NCBI RefSeq assembly: GCF_001905545.1
Contig: NZ_LIPD01000001.1
Span: forward strand, 871,623 to 907,558
Reading direction: 5' to 3'
DNA from: Streptomyces sp. CB02056
GTDB taxonomy: Bacteria; Actinomycetota; Actinomycetes; Streptomycetales; Streptomycetaceae
Length of the DNA stretch: 35,936 bases
The notes under the pieces were generated by a model. That model made no database searches and was not told where the DNA came from. It worked only from the letters and a program-made list of their open reading frames with translations. Positions 6,807 through 13,184 of the stretch are shown piece by piece (the stretch's first letter is position 1; the number at the start of each line of letters is the position of its first letter). A program made the translations under genes and the position numbers.

Positions 6807-7916
6807 TCAGAAGAGGCCCGCGCGCATGTACTGGGTGAGGTTCTCCAGGATCTCCCGCAACCACGGGTACCGGACGGCCGGCAGCCGGGCCAGGGTGTGC
6901 CGGAACACGCCCTCGTCGGCCCGAAAGGGGTAACGGGCGCGCGGAGCGGGCGGGTCGTCGCGCAGGACGCCGTCGGGCATGCCGCCCGACGCGGGGACGG
7001 GCAGGTGCGGCTCGGGGAAGGCCAGCCACCGCCACACCCCGACCGGCAGCGGCACCGGGTACGCGTGGGAGGCCTGAGCGGGCGGGGCCCAGGCTTCCCC
7101 CGTCCGGGGGTGGGTCGGTACGAGGAGGATGTCGGCCCCGCTGTCGGGGGCGGGCAGTCCCGGTCCGGCCAGGACGGCGCGGCGCGGCGACGGGCCCGCG
7201 GGCAGCAGGGCGTCGAGGGCGCGTTGGAACACCTCCGCGGCCGGGCCGTGCGGGACGGTCACCGGACGGCGTTCCGAGGCCGCCAGCAGGTGGGCGAGGG
7301 CCCGGCCGGCCGCGGCCTCCCACTGCGGGCTCCACGACCAGAAGTGGCCCGACCCCAGCCGCGAGCCGCCCCACGTGGCGATCGGCTCGAACGGGGGCGT
7401 GCCCTTCCCCTCCGCCACCGCCTCCGTCCAGGACAGCGGCGCGACGGGCTCTCCGTCGACGGGGAGGCGACGCACGGCGTCCGGCGCGAGCCACACCGCC
7501 TGCCAGAGCGAGCAGTCGTCGACCCGGCTCGCCACCGGCCGACCGCAGGCCGCACAGGCCGTGTTGGGGCCGTCGGCACCGTCGAGGCCGCAGCAGGAGC
7601 CGCCGCGCCCCTCCGGGATCAGCAGGGTGTTGCGCGCGTCCCCCGGGGCGATGACGACCGCGCCGGGCGCACCGTCGGACAGGGCGGGGACCGGCGCGTG
7701 GATGCCGCGGGCGGCCGCCTCGTCGGGACGGACCTCCTCCCACCGCCGCCAAGGCGGCCCCCAGGGCTCCGGGTCCACGGCGAACGTGCCGGGTTCCATC
7801 AGCACGGGGAGTTGGAGCCCGTTTCCGTACTTCTGGTGGGCGTGGACGGGCAGGGCGACTCGGAACAGTGCGGTGGTCAGCTCGGCCCCGCACCCCGCGC
7901 ACACAAAAACGAACAA
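6807..7916 (-). CDS. Hypothetical protein with N-terminal CxxC zinc-ribbon pair
   Basis: I do not recognise a named family beyond a recurrent Streptomyces hypothetical protein. From the TTG at 7916 it has 369 residues. Near the N-terminus is FVCAGCGAELT, a CxxC knuckle. At about one-third of the length CCG and ACAACG provide more Cys pairs, so one or two structural zinc sites are likely. Trp-rich stretches follow (PWRRWEEV, HFWSWSPQWE). No signal peptide or membrane segment is seen, so it should be cytoplasmic. Start choice: GGAGGA lies a few bases before the TTG; a GTG at 7904 is the alternative. Upstream in-frame codons fall inside a large palindrome and are unlikely to be coding. Confidence 0.7.
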   Translation of the reverse strand: MFVFVCAGCGAELTTALFRVALPVHAHQKYGNGLQLPVLMEPGTFAVDPEPWGPPWRRWEEVRPDEAAARGIHAPVPALSDGAPGAVVIAPGDARNTLLIPEGRGGSCCGLDGADGPNTACAACGRPVASRVDDCSLWQAVWLAPDAVRRLPVDGEPVAPLSWTEAVAEGKGTPPFEPIATWGGSRLGSGHFWSWSPQWEAAAGRALAHLLAASERRPVTVPHGPAAEVFQRALDALLPAGPSPRRAVLAGPGLPAPDSGADILLVPTHPRTGEAWAPPAQASHAYPVPLPVGVWRWLAFPEPHLPVPASGGMPDGVLRDDPPAPRARYPFRADEGVFRHTLARLPAVRYPWLREILENLTQYMRAGLF

Positions 7917-7941
7917 CTGTCCTCCGTCTGGGAAACGGAGG
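7917..7941 (-). promoter_or_regulatory. Hairpin that pairs with the ribosome site of the zinc-ribbon gene
   Basis: CCTCCGT (7921-7927) and ACGGAGG (7935-7941) are perfect complements with a seven-base loop. Read on the minus strand, the 3' arm is ACGGAGG, which is the Shine-Dalgarno sequence just before the TTG start at 7916. If the hairpin forms, the ribosome site is hidden. This suggests translational control, but it is inferred from sequence only. Confidence 0.5.
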
Positions 7942-7990
7942 CATCCTCGCAGCTCAGGGGCGGCCGGCCAAGCGGGTTTCCGGACCGGCC

Positions 7991-8035
7991 CCGTTCGGCA
8001 CCGGGAGCGGCCCGGCCGCTCCGGGTGCCGAACGG
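7991..8035. terminator. 45-base near-perfect palindrome
   Basis: The 22-base arms (7991-8012 and 8014-8035) are complementary at 21 of 22 positions around one C, and each contains CCGTTCGGCACC or its complement. CCGTTCGGCACC recurs once more at 8051-8062. It lies about 110 bases beyond the aegerolysin stop codon on the minus strand and could end that transcript. Confidence 0.65.
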
Positions 8036-8142
8036 CCCGGGCTGTCCGGGCCGTTCGGCACCGAGCCACGGGGCACCGCCCTTCGCGCGCCTGCGCCGGG
8101 TGGGCGGCGCAGCGGTGCGATCGGCGGTGCCCGGGGACCGGG

Positions 8143-8631
8143 TCAGGCCTTCCAGGCGCCCCAGTAGACGTCGGCGTTGTTGCCGGAGCCGCTGTCGCGG
8201 GTCGTGCGGAACATGCCCTGGGTGGTGCCGTTGTCGTCGTAGCCGTTGGAGCCGGTGTAGGGGTTGTTCCAGTGCAGCCTGACGGTTGCGCCGTTGCGCC
8301 AGCCCTCCTCGCAGTTGGACGCCTGGAACGTCACCGAGCCCTCGGTGCCGGTCATGAAGCCGTTGCTCTCCGACTGGAAGACGGCGTCCCCGGTGTTGCC
8401 CAGCCACTGCGGCGGCTCCTGGCCCTGGGTCCAGATGCCGTGGGACAGCGAGTAGTCGGTGCGGTTGAGCGTGCAGCCGGTGCCGTTGTGCAGGTGGACC
8501 GTGGTGCTGCGGGCGGCCGAGAGGGCGGCCTGGGCGGGGGCCGGGGCGGCCTGGGCGGTGCCGGTGGCGATGGTGCCGAGCCCGATGGCGGTCACCGCGG
8601 CCAGCGCGGCGGTACGTGCGGAGATACGCAT
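8143..8631 (-). CDS. Secreted aegerolysin-family protein resembling Cry34Ab1
   Basis: This 162-residue protein starts at an ATG preceded by GAGGGAGA. The signal peptide is MRISARTAALAAVTAIGLG with a GTAQAA cleavage region. The mature beta-sandwich matches the aegerolysin family: NGTGCTLNRTDYSLSHGIW, then ESNGFMTGTEGSVTF, then RLHWNNPYTGSNGYD, and SGSGNNADVYW. The block ESNGFMTGTEG and the N-P-[YF]-x-G-S-N-x-Y-D block are those of Bacillus thuringiensis Cry34Ab1 (Gpp34Ab1), the small half of a binary insecticidal toxin. Fungal aegerolysins bind specific membrane lipids. No Cry35-type or MACPF partner is present in the window. Family call is firm; toxicity is inference. Confidence 0.85.
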   Translation of the reverse strand: MRISARTAALAAVTAIGLGTIATGTAQAAPAPAQAALSAARSTTVHLHNGTGCTLNRTDYSLSHGIWTQGQEPPQWLGNTGDAVFQSESNGFMTGTEGSVTFQASNCEEGWRNGATVRLHWNNPYTGSNGYDDNGTTQGMFRTTRDSGSGNNADVYWGAWKA

Positions 8632-8902
8632 GGTCTCCCTCGATTCCGTGGGTCGTGGGTGGGGTGCGCGGGCTGTGTTCCGCGCCGTGGTGAACGATCC
8701 GGCCGGCCGGTCAACGAACGGTGGACGGCGCGGTGAACGCCGTGACATGTGCGGTTCATCGTTTGTCGACGCGCATGGTGTTCGCGCACCCGGGAGGCCG
8801 CGCGCCCGCTTGGCCGCAGCACGCGGGGCGGCCCGGCCCGGCCCGGCCCGGTAGTTGACGACGGCGCTCGCGTGCGGCCAGGAACTCGTAGCGGTCGTCG
8901 GC

Positions 8903-9643
8903 TCAGGAGGGCACGGCGTCGTCGGGCAGCGCGTCGACGACCGCCGCGACGGCCGCCTCCGCGCCGTCGACGTCCTGCAGCCGCCCGTCGTCGAACCGCA
9001 CCCGGTAGCGGCCGTCGCCGAGTGGCGCGACCCTTGGCAGGTCGTAGGAGATCGGCGGCGCCGCCCGGCGGCTGAAGGTGAGCCAGTACATGCTCCGGCC
9101 CGGCGACAGGGCCCGCAGGCGTGGCTGTGCGTGGGCCGCCTCGACGAGTTCCCGTAGGCCGGTTTCGTGTCGGCGCTCGTACGTGGCGGACTCGCGCAGT
9201 CGGCGCCACCGGACCGGCACGGCGTCGCCCCGTTCGTGGGCCTCGGCCAGTTCCCAGGTCCGCAGGAAGGGCCACCGCGCGAGGAGTTCGGCGAGGCGGG
9301 CCCCTGCCTGCCAGGTGGCCACCGCCCCGGCGGCCTCGGCGAGGTCGCCGGTGCTGCCGGTGGCCAGGTGGACTCCGCCCGCCCAGCAGCCGACGTCGAA
9401 GCCGCGCTCCCTCGCCGTCATCCCGACCCGTGTCGACCGGTCCCCGGTGGTCACCCGGGCCGCCGTCCGGCGCCGGCCCGGCTCGGCGGCCGGCTCGCCC
9501 CCGAGCCGGAGCCCCGCCCGATCGGCTTGTGCCCGAAGGGCTTTCAGCAGCGACCCGGCCCGCGCCACGTCGGGGTAGTGGGCCGTGTAGGGGCGCAGGG
9601 CGTCGTCCTCGTCCGCTGCCGGGACGGGGGTCTGTTCGGGCAT
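8903..9643 (-). CDS. DUF6193 family protein
   Basis: This 246-residue cytoplasmic protein matches my memory of DUF6193, a Streptomyces family of unknown biochemical role often labelled as natural-product related. Landmarks are GFDVGCWAGGVHLATGSTGD, VATWQAGARLAELLARWPFL, ELAEAHERGD, SPGRSMYWLTFSRR and YRVRFDDGRLQDVDGAE. No catalytic motif can be named. The start at 9643 lacks a strong ribosome site, so the first residues are uncertain. It lies between the GNAT gene and the aegerolysin gene on the same strand, with gaps of 130 and 271 bases, so an operon is doubtful. Its function here is unknown. Confidence 0.72.
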   Translation of the reverse strand: MPEQTPVPAADEDDALRPYTAHYPDVARAGSLLKALRAQADRAGLRLGGEPAAEPGRRRTAARVTTGDRSTRVGMTARERGFDVGCWAGGVHLATGSTGDLAEAAGAVATWQAGARLAELLARWPFLRTWELAEAHERGDAVPVRWRRLRESATYERRHETGLRELVEAAHAQPRLRALSPGRSMYWLTFSRRAAPPISYDLPRVAPLGDGRYRVRFDDGRLQDVDGAEAAVAAVVDALPDDAVPS

Positions 9644-9773
9644 GCGGTCGAGTCTGCCAGGCCTCGGCGCCGCTTTCCGGTGCTCACGGACGAGTGAACG
9701 GACAGCCGCGGGTGGTCGTGCGGTTCGGCGGGAGCGTGTACATCGCCTGACCGTACCGTCCCAAAGGCCCCAC

Positions 9774-10451
9774 TCACGCGGGGTCTGAAATGCCCTCGCC
9801 GCGGTCGCCCGGCAGGCCGAACAGCGGCAGGCAGGGCGCCAGTCCGTCGACGGTGACGGGGACCTCGCGCCGCGCCTGCCAGCGCTCCCGGGTGAGCCTC
9901 AGCCGCCGCTCCGTCACGCCGCGCCCGCGGACCAGGTGGCGGTCGACGCCGTCGGGTTCGTAGCCGTGCTTGCGCGACACGGCGTACGAGGAGGGGTTGT
10001 CCTCGAAGGCGCCCGACACCGCCTCCGTCGCGCCCAGGCCCGCGAAGGCCAGGTGCAGGACGGCGGCGCGCATCTCGGTGCCGATGCCCTGCCGCTGGTG
10101 CCGCGCGCCGAGCCAGGAGCCGGTGGAGGCCTGCCGCAGGACGGCGAAGTCGCGGGCGGCGACGGTCTGCAGGCCGACGACCCGGCCGTTCTCGAAGACG
10201 GCCAGGTTCAGCGCCCAGTCGTCCGGGGACCAGTTGCCCAGGCGCAGCCAGTGGTGCTGGACCACCGAGCGGGCGCGCTGGGCCGGGGGGAGGTCGGTCC
10301 ACGGGACGATGAAGGGCATCCGGTCCGGTTCGTGGACGCCTTGGGCGGCGAGGTCGGCCAGGGCGGCGAGTTCGTCGTCGGCGGGCAGGCGCAGTTCGAG
10401 GCGGGGGGTGCGCAGGCGCAGGCCCAGCAGCGGCCAGTGGTCGGTCAGCAT
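9774..10451 (-). CDS. GNAT acetyltransferase, RimJ/RimL type
   Basis: This is a 225-residue cytoplasmic enzyme. It begins with LRTPRLELRLPADDEL, the RimJ/RimL-type opening. The acetyl-CoA loop is GARHQRQGIGTEMRAA (Q/R-x-x-G-x-G), and a later segment, VSGAFEDNPSSYAVSRKHGYEP, is the N-P-x-S-x-x-V-x-x-K-x-G-Y motif. These enzymes acetylate protein N-termini, ribosomal proteins or small amines. The C-terminal 40 residues (after the second beta region) are longer than the core fold requires. It is unlikely to be co-transcribed with ppiB upstream, because a strong palindrome (10546-10576) separates them. Confidence 0.87.
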   Translation of the reverse strand: MLTDHWPLLGLRLRTPRLELRLPADDELAALADLAAQGVHEPDRMPFIVPWTDLPPAQRARSVVQHHWLRLGNWSPDDWALNLAVFENGRVVGLQTVAARDFAVLRQASTGSWLGARHQRQGIGTEMRAAVLHLAFAGLGATEAVSGAFEDNPSSYAVSRKHGYEPDGVDRHLVRGRGVTERRLRLTRERWQARREVPVTVDGLAPCLPLFGLPGDRGEGISDPA

Positions 10452-10545
10452 GCGCCATTGTCGGGGGCGGTGGCGGCCGCGGTCATCCGGATTTCCGCGC
10501 TCCGACCTCCGGGCTTTCCCGGCCCTGCTCCGGCGCGCCGCGCGC

Positions 10546-10576
10546 AGTGGGAAGTCGGCCGGGCCGACTTCCCACT
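10546..10576. repeat. GAAGTCGG palindrome, copy 5 (31 bp, perfect)
   Basis: The arms AGTGGGAAGTCGGCC and GGCCGACTTCCCACT flank a single G. It is identical to copy 3 except for that base, though the two lie 4.9 kb apart. It sits between the ppiB stop codon and the GNAT start. Confidence 0.93.
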
Positions 10577-10605
10577 CCCGACCGCTCCCCGCCCGCCCGT
10601 CCGCC

Positions 10606-11106
10606 CTACTCGACGACCTCGGCCTTCACCAGGACCACGTCCTCCTTGGGGACGTCCTGGTGGCCGGCCCTGGAGCCCGTGGCGACGGCCCTGATGGCGT
10701 CCACGACGCCCTGGCCCTCGACCACCTCGCCGAAGACGGCGTAGCCCCAGCCCTGGGGGTTCTTGCCGCTGTGGTTGAGGAAGTCGTTGTCGGCGACGTT
10801 GATGAAGAACTGGGCGGTGGCCGAGTGCGGGTCCCCCGTGCGGGCCATCGCCACCGAGTACTTGACGTTCTTCAGGCCGTTGTCGGCCTCGTTCTGGATG
10901 GGCGCGCGGGTCTCCTTCCGCTTCAGTCCGGGCTCCATCCCGCCGCCCTGGACCATGAAGTTGTCGATGACCCGGTGGAAGACCGTCCCGTCGTAGAAGC
11001 CGTCCGTGACGTACCGGAGGAAGTTCTCCACCGTCGCCGGGGCCTTCTCCGCGTCGAGGCGCAGGACGATGTCGCCGTGGTTGGTACTCAGTTTGACCTT
11101 CGACAT
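10606..11106 (-). CDS. ppiB: Cyclophilin-type peptidyl-prolyl cis-trans isomerase
   Basis: This 166-residue cytoplasmic enzyme catalyses cis-trans isomerisation of X-Pro bonds. All cyclophilin landmarks are present: [20 protein letters not shown], with the catalytic Arg in FHRV and the FMVQGG strand, then [18 protein letters not shown] and [13 protein letters not shown]. The sequence is closer to the Escherichia coli PpiB type ([17 protein letters not shown], [14 protein letters not shown]) than to the longer cyclophilins usual in actinobacteria. A Gram-negative-like cyclophilin (ScCypB) has been described in Streptomyces, so this is unusual but not unique. Start at the ATG after GAGGTCATC. 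Confidence 0.95.
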   Translation of the reverse strand: MSKVKLSTNHGDIVLRLDAEKAPATVENFLRYVTDGFYDGTVFHRVIDNFMVQGGGMEPGLKRKETRAPIQNEADNGLKNVKYSVAMARTGDPHSATAQFFINVADNDFLNHSGKNPQGWGYAVFGEVVEGQGVVDAIRAVATGSRAGHQDVPKEDVVLVKAEVVE

Positions 11107-11210
11107 GATGACCTCACTGTCTGCATGGTGGCGGCTACGAGAACGCTCACCGCGCATTGTGGCAGGAGGGGCGGCCGGGGCTGCTGAGGTTCCCGTCGTG
11201 GCGCCGGGAC

Positions 11211-11239
11211 GCGGGAAGTCGGCCGGGCCGACTTCCCGC
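11211..11239. repeat. GAAGTCGG palindrome, copy 6
   Basis: The arms GCGGGAAGTCGGCC and GGCCGACTTCCCGC pair perfectly over 14 bases around one G. This copy lies between two divergent genes (ppiB leftward, cold-shock gene rightward), so it cannot be a terminator for either. Confidence 0.92.
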
Positions 11240-11316
11240 TCCGGGGACTTGCGGGAGAACGGCCCCCGCCCGCACTGTGAGTGGGCGATCGGCTACGTCC
11301 CGTCAGGAAGTGCGCG

Positions 11317-11751
11317 ATGTCCCCTCTCTCCCTTGTCCGCGGCCGCGTGACGGCCGTGGTGTGCGTGCCGCTCCTCGCCCTCGCGGCCCTGATCGCGCTC
11401 TGCGCCCCGGCACAGGCAGCCCCGGCACAGGCGACCCCGGCACAGGCGACCCCGACGCAGGCGACCCCCGCGCAGGCGACCCCCGCGCAGGCGAGCGCGA
11501 ACCGGGCCGCGCCCGGCCCGGTGGCGGCGCAGGGCCGCCGGGCCCTGGTCAACTTCGGCACCGTGAAGTGGTTCAACGCCGAGAAGGGGTTCGGCTTCAT
11601 CACGCCGGACATCCCCGGCCCGGACGTCTTCGTCCACTACTCGAGCATCATCGGGGGCGGGTTCCGGAGCCTGACGGAGGGCGAGCGGGTGGAGTACCAG
11701 GTGGAGCAGGGGCCCAAGGGGCCGCAGGCCGTCGACGTCATCCCGCTCTGA
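11317..11751 (+). CDS. Cold-shock-domain protein with signal peptide and Pro-Ala-Gln repeats
   Basis: This 144-residue protein starts at an ATG six bases after AGGAAG. Residues 1-34 form a clear signal peptide: positive LVRGR, hydrophobic [16 protein letters not shown], then APAQAA. Six PAQAT-like pentads follow (about residues 31-60), a flexible linker. The C-terminal half is a complete cold-shock domain: [16 protein letters not shown] (RNP1 KGFGFI), DVFVHYS (RNP2 VFVHY) and a final QAVDVIPL. Ordinary CspA-type proteins are about 67 residues and cytoplasmic nucleic-acid chaperones. Export of such a domain is very unusual. The spacing, start and continuous frame argue against a chance fusion. 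It may bind extracellular DNA or RNA, which is inference. A Cys at the end of the hydrophobic core (LIALCAP) might allow lipid attachment, but no convincing lipobox is seen. Confidence 0.82.
   Translation: MSPLSLVRGRVTAVVCVPLLALAALIALCAPAQAAPAQATPAQATPTQATPAQATPAQASANRAAPGPVAAQGRRALVNFGTVKWFNAEKGFGFITPDIPGPDVFVHYSSIIGGGFRSLTEGERVEYQVEQGPKGPQAVDVIPL
11407..11496 (+). repeat. Six tandem 15-bp repeats encoding PAQAT-type pentads
   Basis: Six in-frame 15-base units encode [30 protein letters not shown] in order. They form the linker between signal peptide and cold-shock domain and are likely variable in copy number between strains. Confidence 0.9.
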
Positions 11752-11784
11752 GCAAGAAACCCGCCACGCCGCCCGCCCGGGGCC

Positions 11785-12891
11785 TCAGTTGGCGAGGCTG
11801 AAGTCGCCGCCCACCGGTGCGGCGATCTTGTCGACGCCGACGAGCGCGGTGAGGGTGGGCACCGGGGTGCAGCTGTCGGTGGTGGTGCCGTCGCCGAGCT
11901 GGCCGGAGCCGTTGCTGCCCCAGGAGTGCACGGTGCTGGTGCCCGACAGCGCCACGGTGTGCTCCCGGCCGGCGGCCACCAGGCGGACGTCCGTCAGGCC
12001 GGGGACGGTGACGGGCAGGACGCGGAAGACGGTGGTGCCGTCGCCGAGTTGGCCCGCGGTGTTCTGGCCCCAGGCCTTGAGGCGGCTGTCGTCGTCGACC
12101 ACGGCCATGCTGTGGTTGCAGCCGGCCGCGATCTGCGAGACGCCGCCCGACCAGGTCGGCCGGGTGGCGACCGGGGTGAAGCGGTTGATGGTGGTGTTGT
12201 CGCCGAGCTGGCCGGTGGCGTTGTAGCCCCAGGCCTTCACCGAGGCGCCGGCGCCCGGCTTGCCGACCAGGACGAGGTTGTGTCCGGCCCCGGCGGCGAT
12301 CCGGCTCACGCCGGTCAGGCCGGTGACCGGTGCCGGGAGGCCGCGGCTCGCCGAAGTCCCGTCGCCCAGCTGGCCGTTGCCGTTGTAGCCCCAGGCCCAC
12401 ACGGTGCCGTCCTCGCGCAGCGCCAGGCTGTGGTGGAGGCCGGCGGCGATGGCGACGACCTTGTGCAGGCCCTCGACCCGGACCGGGACGCCGCTGTCGG
12501 AGTTCGTCCCGTTGCCGAGCTGGCCGTGGGTGTTCTGCCCCCAGGCCACCACGGTGCCGTCGGCGAGCAGGGCGAGGCTGTGCGCGCCGCCGGCCGCGAT
12601 GTCGGTGGCGTCGGAGACGTCGACCACCTGGCCGGGGGCGTTGTGGCTGAACACGGTGCCGTCGCCGAGCTGGCCCGAGCCGTTGACGCCCCAGGACTGC
12701 ACCGTACGGTCTGTCAGCAGGGCCAGCCCGTACCCGAGGCTCGCACCGGCGCCGCCGGCGGCGATCTTCACCACCTCGGTGCTGGTGAGCCCGAGGACGG
12801 TGGTGGCCGTGGTGCGGAGGTCGGCCCAGGTGCCGTCCCCGAGCTGGCCGGAGCGGTTGTTGCCCCAGGACTTCAGGCGCTTCTCTGCCAT
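11785..12891 (-). CDS. RCC1-repeat beta-propeller protein
   Basis: This 368-residue protein contains seven regularly spaced copies of the RCC1 motif W-G-x-N-x-x-G-Q-L-G-[DN]-x-T, for example SWGNNRSGQLGDGT and AWGQNTAGQLGDGT. Between them are IAAGxxHSLAL strands. Seven repeats close a seven-bladed propeller. Eukaryotic RCC1 is the Ran exchange factor. Bacterial members are mostly binding scaffolds; the best known is the Streptomyces beta-lactamase inhibitor BLIP-II. No signal peptide is seen, unlike BLIP-II, so this one is probably cytoplasmic. The ATG is preceded by AAGAGGC. The gene is convergent with the cold-shock gene, 33 bases apart. Confidence 0.92.
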   Translation of the reverse strand: MAEKRLKSWGNNRSGQLGDGTWADLRTTATTVLGLTSTEVVKIAAGGAGASLGYGLALLTDRTVQSWGVNGSGQLGDGTVFSHNAPGQVVDVSDATDIAAGGAHSLALLADGTVVAWGQNTHGQLGNGTNSDSGVPVRVEGLHKVVAIAAGLHHSLALREDGTVWAWGYNGNGQLGDGTSASRGLPAPVTGLTGVSRIAAGAGHNLVLVGKPGAGASVKAWGYNATGQLGDNTTINRFTPVATRPTWSGGVSQIAAGCNHSMAVVDDDSRLKAWGQNTAGQLGDGTTVFRVLPVTVPGLTDVRLVAAGREHTVALSGTSTVHSWGSNGSGQLGDGTTTDSCTPVPTLTALVGVDKIAAPVGGDFSLAN

Positions 12892-12906
12892 GCGACGATG
12901 CCTCTT

Positions 12907-12931
12907 AACTGATGTGACAATAAGTCAAATC
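12907..12931 (-). promoter_or_regulatory. AT-rich control region upstream of the RCC1 gene
   Basis: This short stretch is markedly AT-richer than its surroundings. It contains TGACAATAAGTCA, with TGAC/GTCA arms around AATAA. On the minus strand it also offers TTGACT as a -35-like box, though no -10 box at good spacing is evident. Confidence 0.35.
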
Positions 12932-13094
12932 GTCGACACGTCAGGACGGTTGACGAGTCCGCGATCATGGCCCGACGCTACCCACGCGCCCGCCGCCCGC
13001 ACCGGAAGCCGCCACGCGGCCACCCGAACGGGTGATGGACCCCCGCAGCCCGGCACCGGCCGCGACCCCGCACGCATTCCACACACCCCTGCCG

Positions 13095-13123
13095 TTGTGT
13101 ATACGGCCCGTCACCCCTAGTGT
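13095..13123 (+). promoter_or_regulatory. Predicted promoter of the alkylsulfatase-like gene
   Basis: TTGTGT (13095-13100) and TAGTGT (13118-13123) are separated by 17 bases, a good fit to the housekeeping sigma (HrdB) type. Transcription would start near 13130, right at the hairpin 13127-13160. Confidence 0.5.
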
Positions 13124-13126
13124 CGG

Positions 13127-13160
13127 CGGTCTCCGCGCGCGGGGCAGCGCGCGGAGACCG
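13127..13160 (+). promoter_or_regulatory. Perfect 14-bp hairpin in the 5' leader
   Basis: CGGTCTCCGCGCGC and GCGCGCGGAGACCG pair perfectly around GGGGCA. The hairpin sits between the predicted promoter and the ribosome site GAGGAGG (13170-13176). It could stabilise the 5' end or act as an attenuator. No open frame suggests a leader peptide. Confidence 0.6.
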
Positions 13161-13184
13161 TCACGCCTTGAGGAGGGCAAGCCC

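Noticed and set aside
7917..8069. Fifty-one-codon N-terminal extension of the zinc-ribbon protein
   Set aside because: It would translate the 45-base palindrome into Arg-rich sequence, and the TTG at 7916 has an adjacent GGAGGA.
2537..11239. GAAGTCGG palindromes as a CRISPR-like array
   Set aside because: The copies are kilobases apart, single, and lack regular spacers or cas genes.
11407..11496. PAQAT repeats as a CRISPR or regulatory array
   Set aside because: Units are contiguous, in frame, and 15 bases long with no spacers; they are a coding linker.
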